Shown here: positions 45,716-58,700 of the stretch, one piece after another
How the letters are laid out: every line of letters starts with the position of its first letter
Numbering within the stretch: position 1 is the first letter of the stretch
Assembly: GCA_023374045.1 (NCBI GenBank)
Contig: CM041779.1
Span: forward strand, 146,879,485 to 146,943,484
Direction of reading: 5' to 3'
Length of the DNA: 64,000 bases
Origin: Limonium bicolor
Lineage: Eukaryota > Streptophyta > Magnoliopsida > Caryophyllales > Plumbaginaceae
Position numbers and translations under genes: made by a program
Notes under the pieces: generated by a model
Told to the model about the DNA's origin: nothing
What the model saw: the letters and a program-made list of their open reading frames with translations, nothing else
Database searches by the model: none

Positions 45716-45978
45716 AGAGGCTCCGCAAAATGGGTGTTTTCTTGCCCAAAACACTTGTTTTCATCCACAACCAGATTAAACACACAAAAACAGTTAGAAA
45801 CACACAATACAATAGCAAGAAACAAGCAAACCAATCAACCAAAGCTAAACTACCAAAACAAAGCTAAATCAACAAACAAAGTTAACATAAAAACAATAGC
45901 ATGAAAGTAGTCCGGGTTGCCTCCCGGAAAGCTGCCCGTCTTTTTACGGTCTTTGGCTAGGCGATGGTGAGGGTTAGA

Positions 45979-48900
45979 TCAAACCTGGGGTTCTTGTAAG
46001 TAGAGAGGACGTGCCTCCACCTTCTCAACGTCGCCTCCTAGGTAATGCTTCAACCTAGACCCGTTGACCATGAATGTCTCACCTTTCACGTTCTTGAGCT
46101 CGATCGCACCATATGGGGTTACCTTGGTGATGGTGAATGGTCCGGACCAATGTGACTGGAGCTTACCCAGAAAAAGATTCAATCTCGAATTGTAGAGCAA
46201 TACTCAGTCTCCCTCATGGAACTCCCACCTTAGGATCATTTTTTCATGCCACGTCTTGGCCTTCTCCTTGTAAATGCAGTTGTTCTCATAGGCTTCTTCC
46301 CGGAATTCCTTTAGTTCGGTGAGTTGAAATTTTCTTTTGTCGGTGGCACTCTTGAGGTCAAAGTTTAAGGCTTTCACAGCCCAATAGGATTTGTGCTCCA
46401 ACTCGACGGGTAAGTGGCAAGCCTTGCCGAAGACTAGACGATATGGAGACATCCCGATGGGAGTCTTGTATGCTGTCTGGTAAGCCCATAATGCATCGTC
46501 TAGTCTTAAGGACCAATCCTTCCTTGAGGAGTGTACCGTCTTTTGCAATATCCATTTCAACTCCCTATTGGTCACCTCGGCTTGCCCATTGGTTTGAGGG
46601 TGGTAAGGCAAGGATACCTTGTGTCTCACTCCGTATTTTTCCATCAAAGCCTCGAACTGTTTGTTACAGAAGTGAGATCCCCCATCACTGAGAATCGCTC
46701 TAGGCGCCCCAAACCTTGTGAAGATGTTTTTCTTTAGGAATTTGGTCACCACCTTGGCATCATTGGTGGGGGATGCAATGGCTTCCACCCATTTTGTGAC
46801 ATAGTCTACCGCCACCATGATGAAGAGATTTGAGTGGGAGGAGGGGAAGGGGCCCATGAAATCATTGCCCCATAGATCGAAGGGTTCAACCTTGATCATC
46901 ACATTTAGTGGCATCTCGTGCTTCCTGGATATGTTCCCTAACATTTGGCAACGGTCGCAAGTGGCTACAAAGGAGTGACAGTCCATGTGAAGCGTTTTCC
47001 AGAAAAATTTGGATTGCAATACCTTGGCCGCTGTCCTTGCTGGTCCGTGGTGCCCTCCTACCTCAAGTGAGTGGTAGTGGGTGAGGATGCTCTGAAATTC
47101 ATTCATCGGTATGCACCTTCTAATCATTCCATCGGCACAGACTCGGAAGAGGTAGGGGTCATCCCAAAAATAGTGCTTGATGTCGGCGAATAATTTCTTC
47201 CTCTACTAGTATGTCATCTCGTATGGCACTACTCCCCTTACCAAGTAGTTTGCGATGTCGGCAAACCAAGGGTCACCGGTTTCTCCTATTGTGAACACGG
47301 TTTTGTCCGGGAAAAGTTCATTGATCAGAGTACCATCATTCGGTGTCTCCATACGAGACAAGTGATCAGCAACAACATTTTGGGTGCCCAGTTTATCCCT
47401 AACCTCAATCTCAAATTCCTACAGCAAAAGGATCCATCTCAAAAGCCTCGGTTTGGCGTCCTTCTTAGTGAAGAGATATTTGAGAGTTGAGTGGTCGGTA
47501 TGCACAATCACCCTACTACCCAAGAGATAAGAACGGAACTTATCTAATGCAAAGACAACCGCTAGAAGCTCCTTCTCGTTTGTGGCCATAGTTTTCTAGC
47601 ATCGTTTAGTGTCTTGCTTGCATAATGATAAGTCCCAGAATTATCTCCTCTTCTGACCTAGGCCTGCTCCCACGGCATAGTCATTGCAGCATCACCATTA
47701 TTTCAAAAGGGAGGCTCCAATCCAGTGATACAACTATCGGGCTGAGACAAGGCACTCCTTGAGTTTGAAGGCCTTTAGACATTCTTCAGTGAATTCGAAT
47801 TTTGCATATTTGGCTAAGAGGTCCACAGAGGTTTAGAAATTTTGGAGAAGTCCTTGATGAACCTTCTGTAGAACCCGGCATGGCCAAGAAAGCTTCTAAT
47901 GTCTTTAACCGAAGTGTGGTGGTAGCTTCTCTAGGACTTTCGACCTTGGCCCCGGTCAACTTCAATCCCATTCGAGGAGATCTTGTGCCCGAGGACAATC
48001 CCTTCTCTCACCATGAAGTGACATTTCTCTCCCAATTGAGTACTAAATTGGTTTTCCTCACATCTAGAGAATGGCGTCCAAGTTCTTTAGAGAGGCAAGA
48101 GTCGAAGTTGAGCCCAAATACCAAGAATTCATCCATGAAAACTTCCATGTTTTTTTTTCAATAAGTCGGAGAAGATGGCCATCATACACCTTTGGAAAGT
48201 TGCGGGAGCATGCATAATCCAAAAGGCATTCTTCTATATGCGAATGTTCCGTAAGGGCATGTGAATTGGTCTTCTCTTGATCTTCCGGGGCTATGGGGAT
48301 TCAGAAGTACCCTGAGTAGCCATCAAGAAAGCAATAAAAGTCTTGCCCGACTAACCTCTCTAACATTTGGTCGATGAAGGGCAAGGGGAAGTGATCTTTC
48401 CTTGTAGCCGTGTTCAACTTCCGGTAGTCGATGCACACTCTCCAACCGGTTGTTGTTCTTTGGGGGACCAGCTCACCCTTGTCATTCGACACCACCCGTG
48501 ATCCCTCCTTTCTTTGTACCACTTGAGTCGAACTCACCCATGACTATCGGATATGGGGTAGATGATTCCAGAGTCGAGTAGTTTTAGGACCTCCTTTTTA
48601 ACTACCTCCTTCATGTTCGGGTTAGCCACCTTTGAGGTTGAACAAGTGGTATGTGTAGTTGTCCTCCATGAAGATCCAGTGAGTGCACAAATGTGGAGCA
48701 ATACCCCTTATATCGGAAATGGACCACCCATTAGCTCTCTTGTGGTCTCGAAGCACCCTCAGCACAACTGTCCTCTTGTGCTCCTGTGAGAGAGGAAGAA
48801 ATAATAACAGGAAGATCACACGGTTCAGTTAGATAAGCTTATTTTAAATGAGAGGGTAGGGGTTTCAACTCCACGGTGGGAGGTTTCTCAACCGAGGTTG

Positions 48901-49700
48901 AGAGCTTTTGTGTTGTCCGCTCCAAGGGCTCCGGTGGTAGGTAATGTGTCCGATATGGCATTGACCTCCTGTCTAAAGCAGCTACCATCTCTCTCACCTC
49001 CGGTTCATCGCGGTCTCCACAAGTGTCAGTCAAAGCAATGGGAGAGCATCATAATCAAAACAAGAAGAGCAATTATCTTGTAAAATAAAGTCAACAACAT
49101 CTATGGCAAAAACAGCTTCCGCATGTGCGGGTTTCTTCACTACCTTAGACATGTCAAACTCAAGCTTTTCATCATGAAATCTCAAGATAATTTTTCCATT
49201 TTCTACATCTACATCTAAGGTCCTAAAAGTTTGCAAGAAAGGGCGACCTAATATCAGTGGTACTCTAGCATCCTCCTCATATATCAATAACGATGAAATC
49301 AGCTGGGAAAACAAAAGTCCCTACAGTTACTACTAGATCCTCAACTTTCCCTTTCGGGAAGACCAGTGACCTATCAGCAAGTTGCAATTGCATAGCAGTG
49401 GGTGCACACTCGCCAATCCCAATTTATTAAAATTGAAAGCGGCATGAGATTTATGCTTGCACCTAAATCACATAATCCACTTCCACAATTTATATCACCA
49501 ATAGAGCAAGGGATTTAGGCAAACCGGGGTCTCCAAGTTTTGAAGGGGGGTTTCATAGTAGGACCGCCGAGATCTCCTCGGTGAGCTGCATGCCCCGTCT
49601 CCGCCAAGTGTTGCTCTCTTGTTAGCAAGAATGTCTTTCATAAACTTGGCGTTGATAGGCATTTGTTTCACTCTACAAAAGGAACATTAATTGTTAACTT
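45979..49700 (-). pseudogene. Athila-like pol: protease, RT, RNase H, integrase
   Basis: The protease remnant ends at 49030-49314 (VPLILGRPFLQTFRTLDVDV). RT (about 48560-47800) has TTTGWRVCIDYRKLNTATRK and MEVFMDEFLVFG near 48150; the usual second aspartate of the FMDD box is glutamate. RNase H (about 47700-47130) has [14 protein letters not shown] and QNVVADHLSR. Integrase (47127-46204, then 46200-45979) has the HH-CC zinc site ([15 protein letters not shown]), [18 protein letters not shown] and [13 protein letters not shown]-terminal WSGPFTITKV / VNGSRLKHYLGG segment follows an in-frame TGA at about 46201. Many stops and shifts make it non-functional. Domain order and the IN C-terminus fit the Athila/Tat branch, which lacks a chromodomain. 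Confidence 0.92.
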
Positions 49701-49729
49701 GTTAAAAATGCTTAAAATTTTCCCAAATT

Positions 49730-51499
49730 GTTCATCTAGATTTTTCTTTTTTGAGTCTATTTAGGAATGGAAGAGGCAGTAAAGGTTTAGCAAGAGTAGA
49801 AGGGGAAGATGATTTAGGAGACTCCTCTCCTTGGAAGTATTTTTTCGGTTGAGAAGGAACTTCCTCAATAATCTCTTGTTCTTCCTCTTTGTAATCTTGA
49901 ATTTCTTCATTTTGATCCTCTTGGTTCTCATGATCAGCTTGTGGAGATGAGGTTTGAAGGGGTCGACCACTTTTCAATGTTACCGCTTTGGCCTCTTCCC
50001 TCGGGTTGGGCTTTGTTTGACTTGGAAAGGTGCCCGGTGGCCTTTGAGAGAGTTGTTGAGATATTTGACAAAGTTGGGTTTCAATGTTTTTTTTAATGTC
50101 GTTTGATTAGCATTGAAAGCCTCTTGTTCCGAGAACTTGGTCTTTGCAGTGACAATGAAATCCGTCATGAGGTTCTCCAACCTTCAAGTCCCACTTGAAG
50201 AAGAAGAAAGGGACTCTTGTAGTTGTTGTTGTTGTTGGAAACCCGGAGGAGTTCCTTGTGGTCTATACCCGGATTGAAATTTTGATGGTTGGCTTTGAGC
50301 TTGAGGTCTATAACCTTGGGAGTTGTTGAAATTTTTCTTTGGTACTCCTTGGCCTTGGTCATTTCTCCATGAAAAATTCGAATGGTTCCTCCATGGTGCA
50401 TTGTTGTTGTTGTATGCTTGGTTGCCTATGAAGTTCACATCCTCTTGTTGGTTCATGTTCATCTCCCCTTCACAACATCGAGTGTCGTGGGGACCCGCAC
50501 AATGGCACATCCCTCTGAGGCTTGACCGAAAGATGAAGAAGCTATGGACTTGGCAATTTCAGTTTGAGCGGTAGCTAGCTTCTCTGCCATCTTCGTGAGA
50601 GATGAAATTTGAGCTGAGAGATGATCGATGGGTTGCACATTGAGGAGGCCAGCTGCTCTTGGTACTCTTCCCTTGGCTCTAGACCATTGTCTTGTGTCAT
50701 TGGTCATTGTCTCTAGGAGTTCTATTCCTTCCTCGGGAGACTTTGTCATGAAGCTCCCTCCCGCGGAGGAATTAACAAGGAGGCGGTTGGATTCGTCCAG
50801 CCCATTGAAGAACGAGAGACACAAGGATTGGTCATCTAGACCATGATGGGAGCAATTCATGAGCAGCTCCTTGAACCGGTCCCAAGCATCATATAAAGTC
50901 TCACCCCGGCTCTTGGTAGAATGTGTTGATTTCGCCAATTAATTGACTTGTCCTACTTGTGGGGTAGTACTTGGCGAGAAATTTGATAGCCATTTGCTCC
51001 CACGTGTGGATAGAATTTGATGGGAGGCTACGGTACCACCTCAAAGCTGAGTCGAACAATGAGTGGGGAAAGAGTTGTAGCCGGATCCTCTCTCTGTTTA
51101 TATTGCCCATTTTACCGAAGGAGTTGCAAAAATCCAAGAAGAGGCTCAAGTGGTTTGGAGCATCATCCGGATTTGCCCTACTGAATTTTCCTTCCTTGGT
51201 CCTGGATGGCGGTGATGAAGTGGGTTTTGAAAGCCCATTGAGCCGCTTCAGCTTGCGTCAAGGTGGGAAGAACTATTGCTGAGGCTCTTCCTTCGGTGTT
51301 TGGTCGGTGGTAGTCTTTGAGAGGTTTGGTGTTGGCCTTGTGGTTGTTCATCCCCATGACTATCGTCCTCAATTACTGGCTCAATGTGAATGTCAGCCAT
51401 GGTGCGGTTGTTCAAATCCTTTCTAATTCTTCTTAGAGATCGTTCGAGCTCGGACCTCGGACTAGCAAGAGGAGAGTCGCTAGACCGGGTACTTGGCAT
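49730..51499 (-). pseudogene. Athila-like gag
   Basis: The start at 51499 (MPSTRSSDSPLASPRSELER) is the first methionine of the conserved frame. The Retrotrans_gag core lies at 51149-50460: NRERIRLQLFPHSLFDSALR, WEQMAIKFLAKYYPTSRTSQ, LYDAWDRFKELLMNCSHHGL. A zinc-knuckle-like CHCAGPHDTRCC follows at about 50507, then an Asn/Gln-rich tail (PPGFQQQQQL) and an acidic region (KEEEQEIIEEVPSQP). Frame shifts near 51195, 50920 and 50470 break it. Confidence 0.88.
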
Positions 51500-51647
51500 A
51501 CACAAGAAGAGCAGAAAGTACCTGAATAAGCTCACCACAAGCAATACTAAATATTAGAAGTAAGAAAAATAAACAAGAACTAAAGGAAACTAAAATAAAT
51601 AAAACCGGAAATACCGAAACTGGGGAAATGATAGAGACTATCAATTT

Positions 51648-51664
51648 CCCCGGCGGCAGCGCCA
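51648..51664 (-). promoter_or_regulatory. Primer binding site (tRNA-Asp type)
   Basis: The minus strand reads TGGCGCTGCCGCCGGGG close to the 5' LTR end. It differs at a few positions from the usual Athila tRNA-Asp site TGGCGCCGTTGCCGGGG. Confidence 0.75.
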
Positions 51665-51670
51665 AAAACT

Positions 51671-53100
51671 TGTTAGGTGAATTATGTGCAGGTCAATATC
51701 ACAAAATATGGGCAAGTGGACCCAATCGAAGTAGTAGTAAAGAGTGTCGTTCCACTAGGAAATTGACTATCTATCTCCCTAGCTTCGGTATTCAGTAACG
51801 GAACAATAAATAAGAAAAAGGGGGTTTAGCCAGTGGCAAGCTTAATTGTTTGGTTCAAGAAAAACTACAACTTAAATATGGAAACTAAAATCGATTGTTA
51901 AAGGATTTGGATGGAAAGCACCCTAGGATGATTATTATCACCTAAATTCACCCCAACTTCACTTCTAAACCCATTTCACTCAAATTGTCTATTTGGACTA
52001 TTGTAATGACCTTCCAAGTCATGGAAGAGCCAACTCTTACCTAGATACTTCCAACTCTCAAATCAAGAGGAGTTCAAATAACTAGATAACATTAATTGCA
52101 AGTCCATATTAATAGCCCCAAATTTCACCAACTAATCAAGCTAGCACAATCTAGGGTTTCTCTCTCCTTTAGGTCACAACCCCCAACTCAAAGTCTTGTG
52201 TTGTTGGGAGTTACCATAAATGCCATAAATGATCAAGTTAAAGCATTAAATGAACAAGAGAGAGAAAACAATCATAATTAATGAAGTAAGGGTTTACAAG
52301 CTAGTTGGGGATTCAAGTTCAAATCCTCATCCCCAAAGTGCTAAATAGAACTACTCAGCCATAGAGATACATAAGAGAGAGAGAGAGAGAGTGAGAGAAA
52401 AAAAAGCCATTGTTGAAGGTGGTTGAGCTTGGAGAAGGTGAGCTTTCTTCCTCTTCTTCTTTTTCTTCTTCTTCTTCTTCTTCTTCTTCTTCTTCTTCTT
52501 CTTCTTCTTCTTCTTCTTCTTCTCTCCCTCAAAATCGCCTCTCTCTCTCTCTTTGTTTCGGTCTCTAAGTGTGTAGAAGTGGAAGTGTGTGAATCAGCCT
52601 CAAACTGGCATATTTAGAGAAATTTCTGCGTCCTAACCGACCCACAGTAGGTCAGTCCCGAGGGTCGGTCAGCCTCTGGAGACAGGACACGTGACCTTTT
52701 TTAAGTTCCGACCGACCCAGTGTGGGTCGGTGCTATGGGTCGGTCCAATGTAGAGACGAATTTTTGCTCCAGGAGCTTCCGACCGACCCAGTGTGGTCGG
52801 TCGATTGCAAAAACATATTTCTCTAACTTGCGCGGGGCCTAGAATCTTCGTTATGGCTCGGAATTGCTCCCCGTTTGCGGGGGTTGGAAAGCTTGAAGAT
52901 GGGGAATCTGTTGGTGCATGCCACTAGCTCTAAAAGGGTCCAAATGTATGCTCAAGGTAAGCTTTTACCTATCAAAGATCAAACTATATAAGTTCACTAT
53001 TAATCACAAAAACACTCTATTAAGTGGTGAAATGAGCTATGCACCAAGTAAAATGAAGGTGTATAAAGACATTAAAACATCATTATTTCACCACTTATCA
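51671..53100 (-). mobile_element. Athila-like 5' LTR
   Basis: This is the partner of 40572-42026, with TGTTAGGTGA...CACTTATCA on the plus strand. It has a shorter (TTC)n tract and a set of GACCGACCC palindromes at 52634-52805. Confidence 0.93.
52634..52805. repeat. GACCGACCC palindromes, second Athila-like LTR copy
   Basis: Three units, near 52636, 52709 and 52779, match 41559-41740 with point differences. The third unit is shortened. Confidence 0.85.
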
Positions 53101-53105
53101 AATAC

Positions 53106-53456
53106 TCACAAAGCTTATCCAGCTCAAATGAGCGAACCATTCACTCCACCATTCGCAAGTTTATGACCACCAAACACCCAAAGAAATATGTCGCCCAAAG
53201 CTATGTTCAAACAGTCTCCGACTCACTCACAGCTTGGTCTATCACATCAAGTGTCACTCTATCACATACACGTTCTCCACACTGCATGGAGGTCACAGTA
53301 GATTCTGATTAGTCCGATCTTTCCACCACAGCTGAATCACCTTTGATCGATCTTACCACAGCCAAACCCTCTTGGATCAAAGATTCTTTCTCAGAGGATG
53401 AACCTTTTGGCCCAGAAGATTATGAATGGGTTACCCAACTACGTCACTCCATCTAG
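53106..53456 (+). pseudogene. Remainder of the small fourth ORF of the Copia element
   Basis: Together with 40560-40571 this gives 120 codons ending at TAG 53454-53456, with one internal TAG at 53310-53312. The part before the stop includes TIRKFMTTKHPKKYVAQSYV. The part after it is acidic (WIKDSFSEDEPFGPEDYEWV). I do not recognise the family. The frame stays open across 117 codons except for one stop, and the own TATA box at 40514 argues for a real gene before the Athila insertion. Confidence 0.55.
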
Positions 53457-53838
53457 AATATCTTGATCACGTTTTGTAGTTTATACTCTATGAAATGTCA
53501 TGACCTTTACAACATCTTACGTCGTGTAGTTGCTCCCTATTTTGCTGTATGGCAAAGGGGGAAAGTAAAAGTATATGTACTTGTGAGACTATGTTTATCA
53601 TCCTTGTATTATGTATCATCTGAATGAAAACATCTGAATGAAAATTTATCTACCTATATACATAAAGTTATGTCACTTATTGTGCATAAAACTGTCACTT
53701 ACTTATTGACTAAAACTCTTCATTTCTTTTAAAACCCTGAACAAACTCAGGGGGATCCTTCTTAGGGGGAATCTCTCAATTTTTGAATTGTCAGGTACAT
53801 ATAAGTGTATAGGTTTCCATCATCAAAAGGGGGGAAAT
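53457..53838 (+). other. 3' untranslated region and polypurine tracts of the Copia element
   Basis: GCAAAGGGGGAAAGTAAA at about 53552-53569 is a first polypurine tract. TCAAAAGGGGGGAAAT, ending at 53838, is the LTR-adjacent one. The purine-rich motif within TTTGCTGTATGGCAAAGGGG is typical of SIRE/Maximus elements. Confidence 0.7.
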
Positions 53839-54375
53839 TGTTAAGACAAGATCCTTTAGTTTTGATGATAGCAAACCTTGTATTGTCTATCTAATGCGTT
53901 TGTCAAGATTCATGATTCAGATAGACAGGTGAATAAGTGGCTTAGCACGCAAGGTTGCAAGCACACTTAAGTCATGAGTGGCTTAGCACGCAAGGTTGCA
54001 AGCGCGCTCAATCCACGACATGTGCCCTACCAGTCGGGCCTGTCTGCGCGAGAGCTCCGTAGAACTTCTAGCACAGACAACCAGTCAGACACCGCACAAA
54101 GATATCTCTTATGCTTAAGATGAAAATCAAAGACAGAAGACTGTAAAGGATCGACACATTCAGTTAAGACACATACATTCACATGAGCAACTTGTTCAAG
54201 ACAAGCTTGCGACAAAAGAAGTTCATTAATGCACAAGATAACTAAGCTATAAAAGAACATCATTACATAGCCGTAATGAATTCAGAAGAGGGCATTTATG
54301 AGCATGTAATGAGCCAAACAGAATCAGGCAAGTGGGGCACACAAGTGGTGATCGACCTATCAAGAAGGCTGCCGC

Positions 54376-55663
54376 TGTAACACCCCTACTCTAATCGGCT
54401 CCTAATCATCTTAATTAACATTATAATCGCAGCGGTAATCTTAACAATTGAACTACTGGTGTCACCGTTCTTACTCGCCCATGCGAGTAATAACGTGCTT
54501 ACTGATATATTCCTAAATACGAAACAATTTCCCACTGTGACAACAAGAGATAGATCTAACCTTCCCAAACCAATATAAAATACATTCACAGTGAGCATTC
54601 TAAGTATCCCAATCCTATACACGTTTCTAAGTTCGTACTCAAATGCAACAGTGCATATTTAAACAACTGTAATTAAACTACCCAGCGCGTCCCTCTCTTT
54701 ACCGACACTGGAGCTGCATACCTACAAAAATGGTTGTTTGTGGTATGGAATCAGCCCCTGCTGAGTATGTTACTACATGACTGTCATGCCCCCTCGGACC
54801 CTCAGTTATTTGGTCGAGAGCATGCAATTCATTTTCATGCAAGTAGTTTAATGTTAAAACTGTAAAGCAACAATATATATTGCAGTAAACTCAAATAACA
54901 AACAAGCCCCCGGCTTCACACATCGCATCGTAATAAACCACTGAAAGCGTTACAACGCTTATATGAGTACAGAGACTCCATTCCAACAAACACTTAATAG
55001 TTCATAATTGAGTTCGGCGACTCACCCGACCAAACAATCCACCATAATCCACACCTGAGTACTGCGACTCGACACAACCAGTTCACACACAAATTGAGCA
55101 CAATGGCTCGTTCAAACAAATCCACCAACATACCACACATATCCACAAAGCACAACCAATGAACAACAAGGCGAAACAACGAGAATTATAAACGAGTATA
55201 AACTCTCGTCTTTGGCATGCAAGCCCAAATAATGTTCGCCTAATGTACGAGTTAGCATAGTCGTTTTAATGTTCATTGTCATCATGTCTAATGACAACGT
55301 CTCGTTAGAACGACGTGTCTCTAAGTTACCCATCTCTTATGGCGGGTCACCCACGGCAGTAGCCACTCCAGCGGTAGGGAGTCTCCGACCTACGAACGTT
55401 CTGTATTTCGTTGGAAATTTGTCCTGATACTTACGGTTACCACACGGTATCCTAGTATCGTTAATGGATCACAGTTCACAGCAAGAGCCACATCCTCTTG
55501 ATAAACCTATCTATACCATCACATCGTTTTATTTTTTTCCTAACACAACAGACTAAGGTCGTTAGTCCAATCCTGAGTATTTCGACTCGGGATCCAGTGT
55601 TAGATACGGAGGCGGGATTAAAGAGGCCAATGTATCCAAGTCTCATATATATATATATATATC

Positions 55664-55713
<50 letters not shown>

Positions 55714-58700
55714 TATTATCCTGATGCTACAACGTTTACTTACGTTCCTTATATTACACATATAAGATAGCATCATTGCCGCTAGTTCGTTTTTTTATAA
55801 TATGTTCATATATACGAACGGTACTGTTATCGTGTAACAGTAATATTAAAGCAGCATTAATACACAACTCAAGCATATTAATTCACACAAGCAGACATTC
55901 AATCTTATCACAGATTTTCACACAATGTCTGAACTGAGGAAATCCTCAGAGACAATCAAGCCACATAAAAATACATACCGTTCACCCTGAAAGTATTACG
56001 GTGGAGTATGATTCAGCTAGATCCGATGCTCCTCGTGTCGTCTCCAACAATCTATCAATATGCATCACACTATGCATCAGCATCTCATACTAACAACACA
56101 CTACGGCACCTCGTACCGTTACTAATCCATCTCGGTTTATTCCTCGTTACTAACTGATAACTTTTGTCGGGTTTTCGGTTTAACTCGGGATTAGGAGAGA
56201 CGTTATACTTCATGCGTAGTTACGTCGGGTATATTAATATACTTATCTTTAAACGTTTGTTACCACATGTAATTTAATACACATTTGTATATTATATAGC
56301 TTGTCACTATATTGCATGTATAATCTTAATCATTTATTATACACCTCACCTTTGTATTTATTTTCCTAAGGTTTGTTTTTCCACCATCCATTTTAATACA
56401 TGGTTTCTAACCATAATATATATTCATCCTTATATACATTTTCTTGTATATGTATATATTTACCACATAGGTAATTCCATGAGTTATAAACTCTTATATT
56501 ATATGTTACATTTTTATCATCTTTTATTAGATGACTTTTCCCTTTAGTTGTACTATATTGTACAACTTATATTAAGATTATTATCCTAATATTATATAAC
56601 ATTTTATGTTGTATCTTAACAACTCCCAAGGTTTAATTAACAAATTCCTTGGTTTATGATCCTATTATAGTTTGTCACATTACTTAATGTGAATATTCTT
56701 GCTTTTATTAATTCCATCTAAACATATAATTGTTACAACATTTATAACATTATAGACCTTAGTCTAGAATTCATTTTCCAACCTTTAATATTTCGGTACA
56801 GCCCTTGAATTTACTTAAATTCTATTTTGACCACCACTAACATTTTGTAATGTTATACCATATACTAATATCATATATTATGATATTTTTATTCCCTTAA
56901 ATTTATAACCTATAGTTTTTATACAAAACTATTATATATTGCCGCATAGGCACATATATTAAACCTTATTCTTTTCCATAAACCATAGTTTCCTTTATTT
57001 ACAAAACCACCCCACCCGTTATTTATACCTTGTTATATATACCATTTACTATAACATTTCTAACTTATAAAAAAAAAGGTATAACCTATGGTTATATTTT
57101 GTAAAATTCCGAACAGACCCATATATGTTCTATAATTGCCATTTGGCCCAATTTATAACATATAGTTTAATAATTCATTAAAACTATATATTATACATAT
57201 ATCTTAATGAATACTCTTATATAATTTTAAAAATCACCAAATTTCACCAAAGGGTTATAATTACCTTATTAACCTATATACTTTCGGTATTCACTATACC
57301 ACCACATACATTTCTCCAAAGTGTCATAATGACATAATAACTATATATTATGTATATATAGCTTATTTTAATTCCAAAAATCAACCCAATAAATTCCTAA
57401 AAATTCCTAATAGCCCATGGGTGTTTATAATACCATTATACACCCTCTATTTTTGGTAATAACATATATACCACATATGTTATAAAGTTGTTACAATTAA
57501 GTACATAACTTATTATAAAACCTTAAATAAGTTATCTAACTTATTTAATTTGGTCAAAACCTACCATATGGTCAAGGTTGACCACCTTAATATTTCCTTG
57601 ACCATTAATTCCTATATATTACGGTTTACACCCATAACCTTCATAAATTACCATTTAACCCCAAAACTTTATATAATCTTATAATTTTTATATAAACTCC
57701 TTTAAACCTCCAATTTTCGGTTATATCCTTTTATAGCCCCCAAATTTTAATTTAATTATACTATAACCCCAATAATATGCGGTAATGCATATTTAGCACC
57801 TAAACTTAATTAAAAGCTTATAAATGCATAAATAAAATGGCCTAAAGTACATGGCCTTATTACAAACATTGGCTTATAAAATAAATTACACATAAATGCC
57901 CAAAAATGCTGTAAACTCTCGGCCCTTACCATATATTTCATTAATTACCAATTTTCCACATAATGTCTTAAATTTGACAATTATGCTAATTAATTAGTTA
58001 TAAAATTTATTAAATCATTCCTTAATCACCTAAGGTCAAAATAAGACCTTAATAAACTTGTTCACTCACGGCATTTATGTATACATAGGTATAAACACAT
58101 ATTAATATACCAAGTGTAAGTTTAAGTGATTTATACCTTGTTCTTGCCTAGATAAGGCCTTGTTTGGCCACGGCCTACTTAGGGTATAGTTTCCACAGCA
58201 TCATTTACATGTTTTTACACAGCAATTAAGGCATGGTTAGTCTCCAAGCAAGATCTAACCATAAGAAGTGTTTAATGTAATTTTCAAGGTATAATTTACC
58301 TTGGAATACCAAGGCAAGCAAGGATACTCCACGGCCTGTTTTTTACAGTAGATAAAGAGTGTCAAAAGAGCTACTAAAACCAAACTTTAAACTGGTATAA
58401 CTCAGATTAGAAGATGGCTAATCTTTACCTTGTTTAAAATGCCTAAGATGGTGTTTTTGGCTTGGATCTGGTTATATTTCAAAGATCTTGATGTACCAAA
58501 TGGATAAGTATGTTAAGATGAAGATTAAGCTTAGAAACAAAGTTTTACAGCCGAATTTGAGGGGAATCAAAGATATGTGCTTAAAGCACATTTTTATACC
58601 TTAAGATCAAGATCAGCTTTCTCCACCTTCTTCCCTTGTTAATGCCGAGATACACCCTCCATTTAACCTCCATAACAACCTAAGAACATTGATGGAAGTG

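Larger units (their letters stand above)
40572..53100 (-). mobile_element. Complete Athila-like Ty3 element
   Basis: It runs from TGTTAGGTGA to CACTTATCA with LTRs of 1455 and 1430 bases. The 5-base target duplication AATAC flanks it (40567-40571 and 53101-53105). In transcript order it has LTR, a tRNA-Asp-type primer site, gag, protease, RT, RNase H, integrase, an intron-bearing spacer, a 3' ORF and LTR. Pol is broken in several places. LTRs differ by substitutions as well as indels, so it is older than the Tekay-like insertion at 17775. Confidence 0.95.

Noticed and set aside
55498..55770. 90-codon frame with alternating Ile and Tyr
   Set aside because: It is created by the (TA)n tract in the solo LTR.
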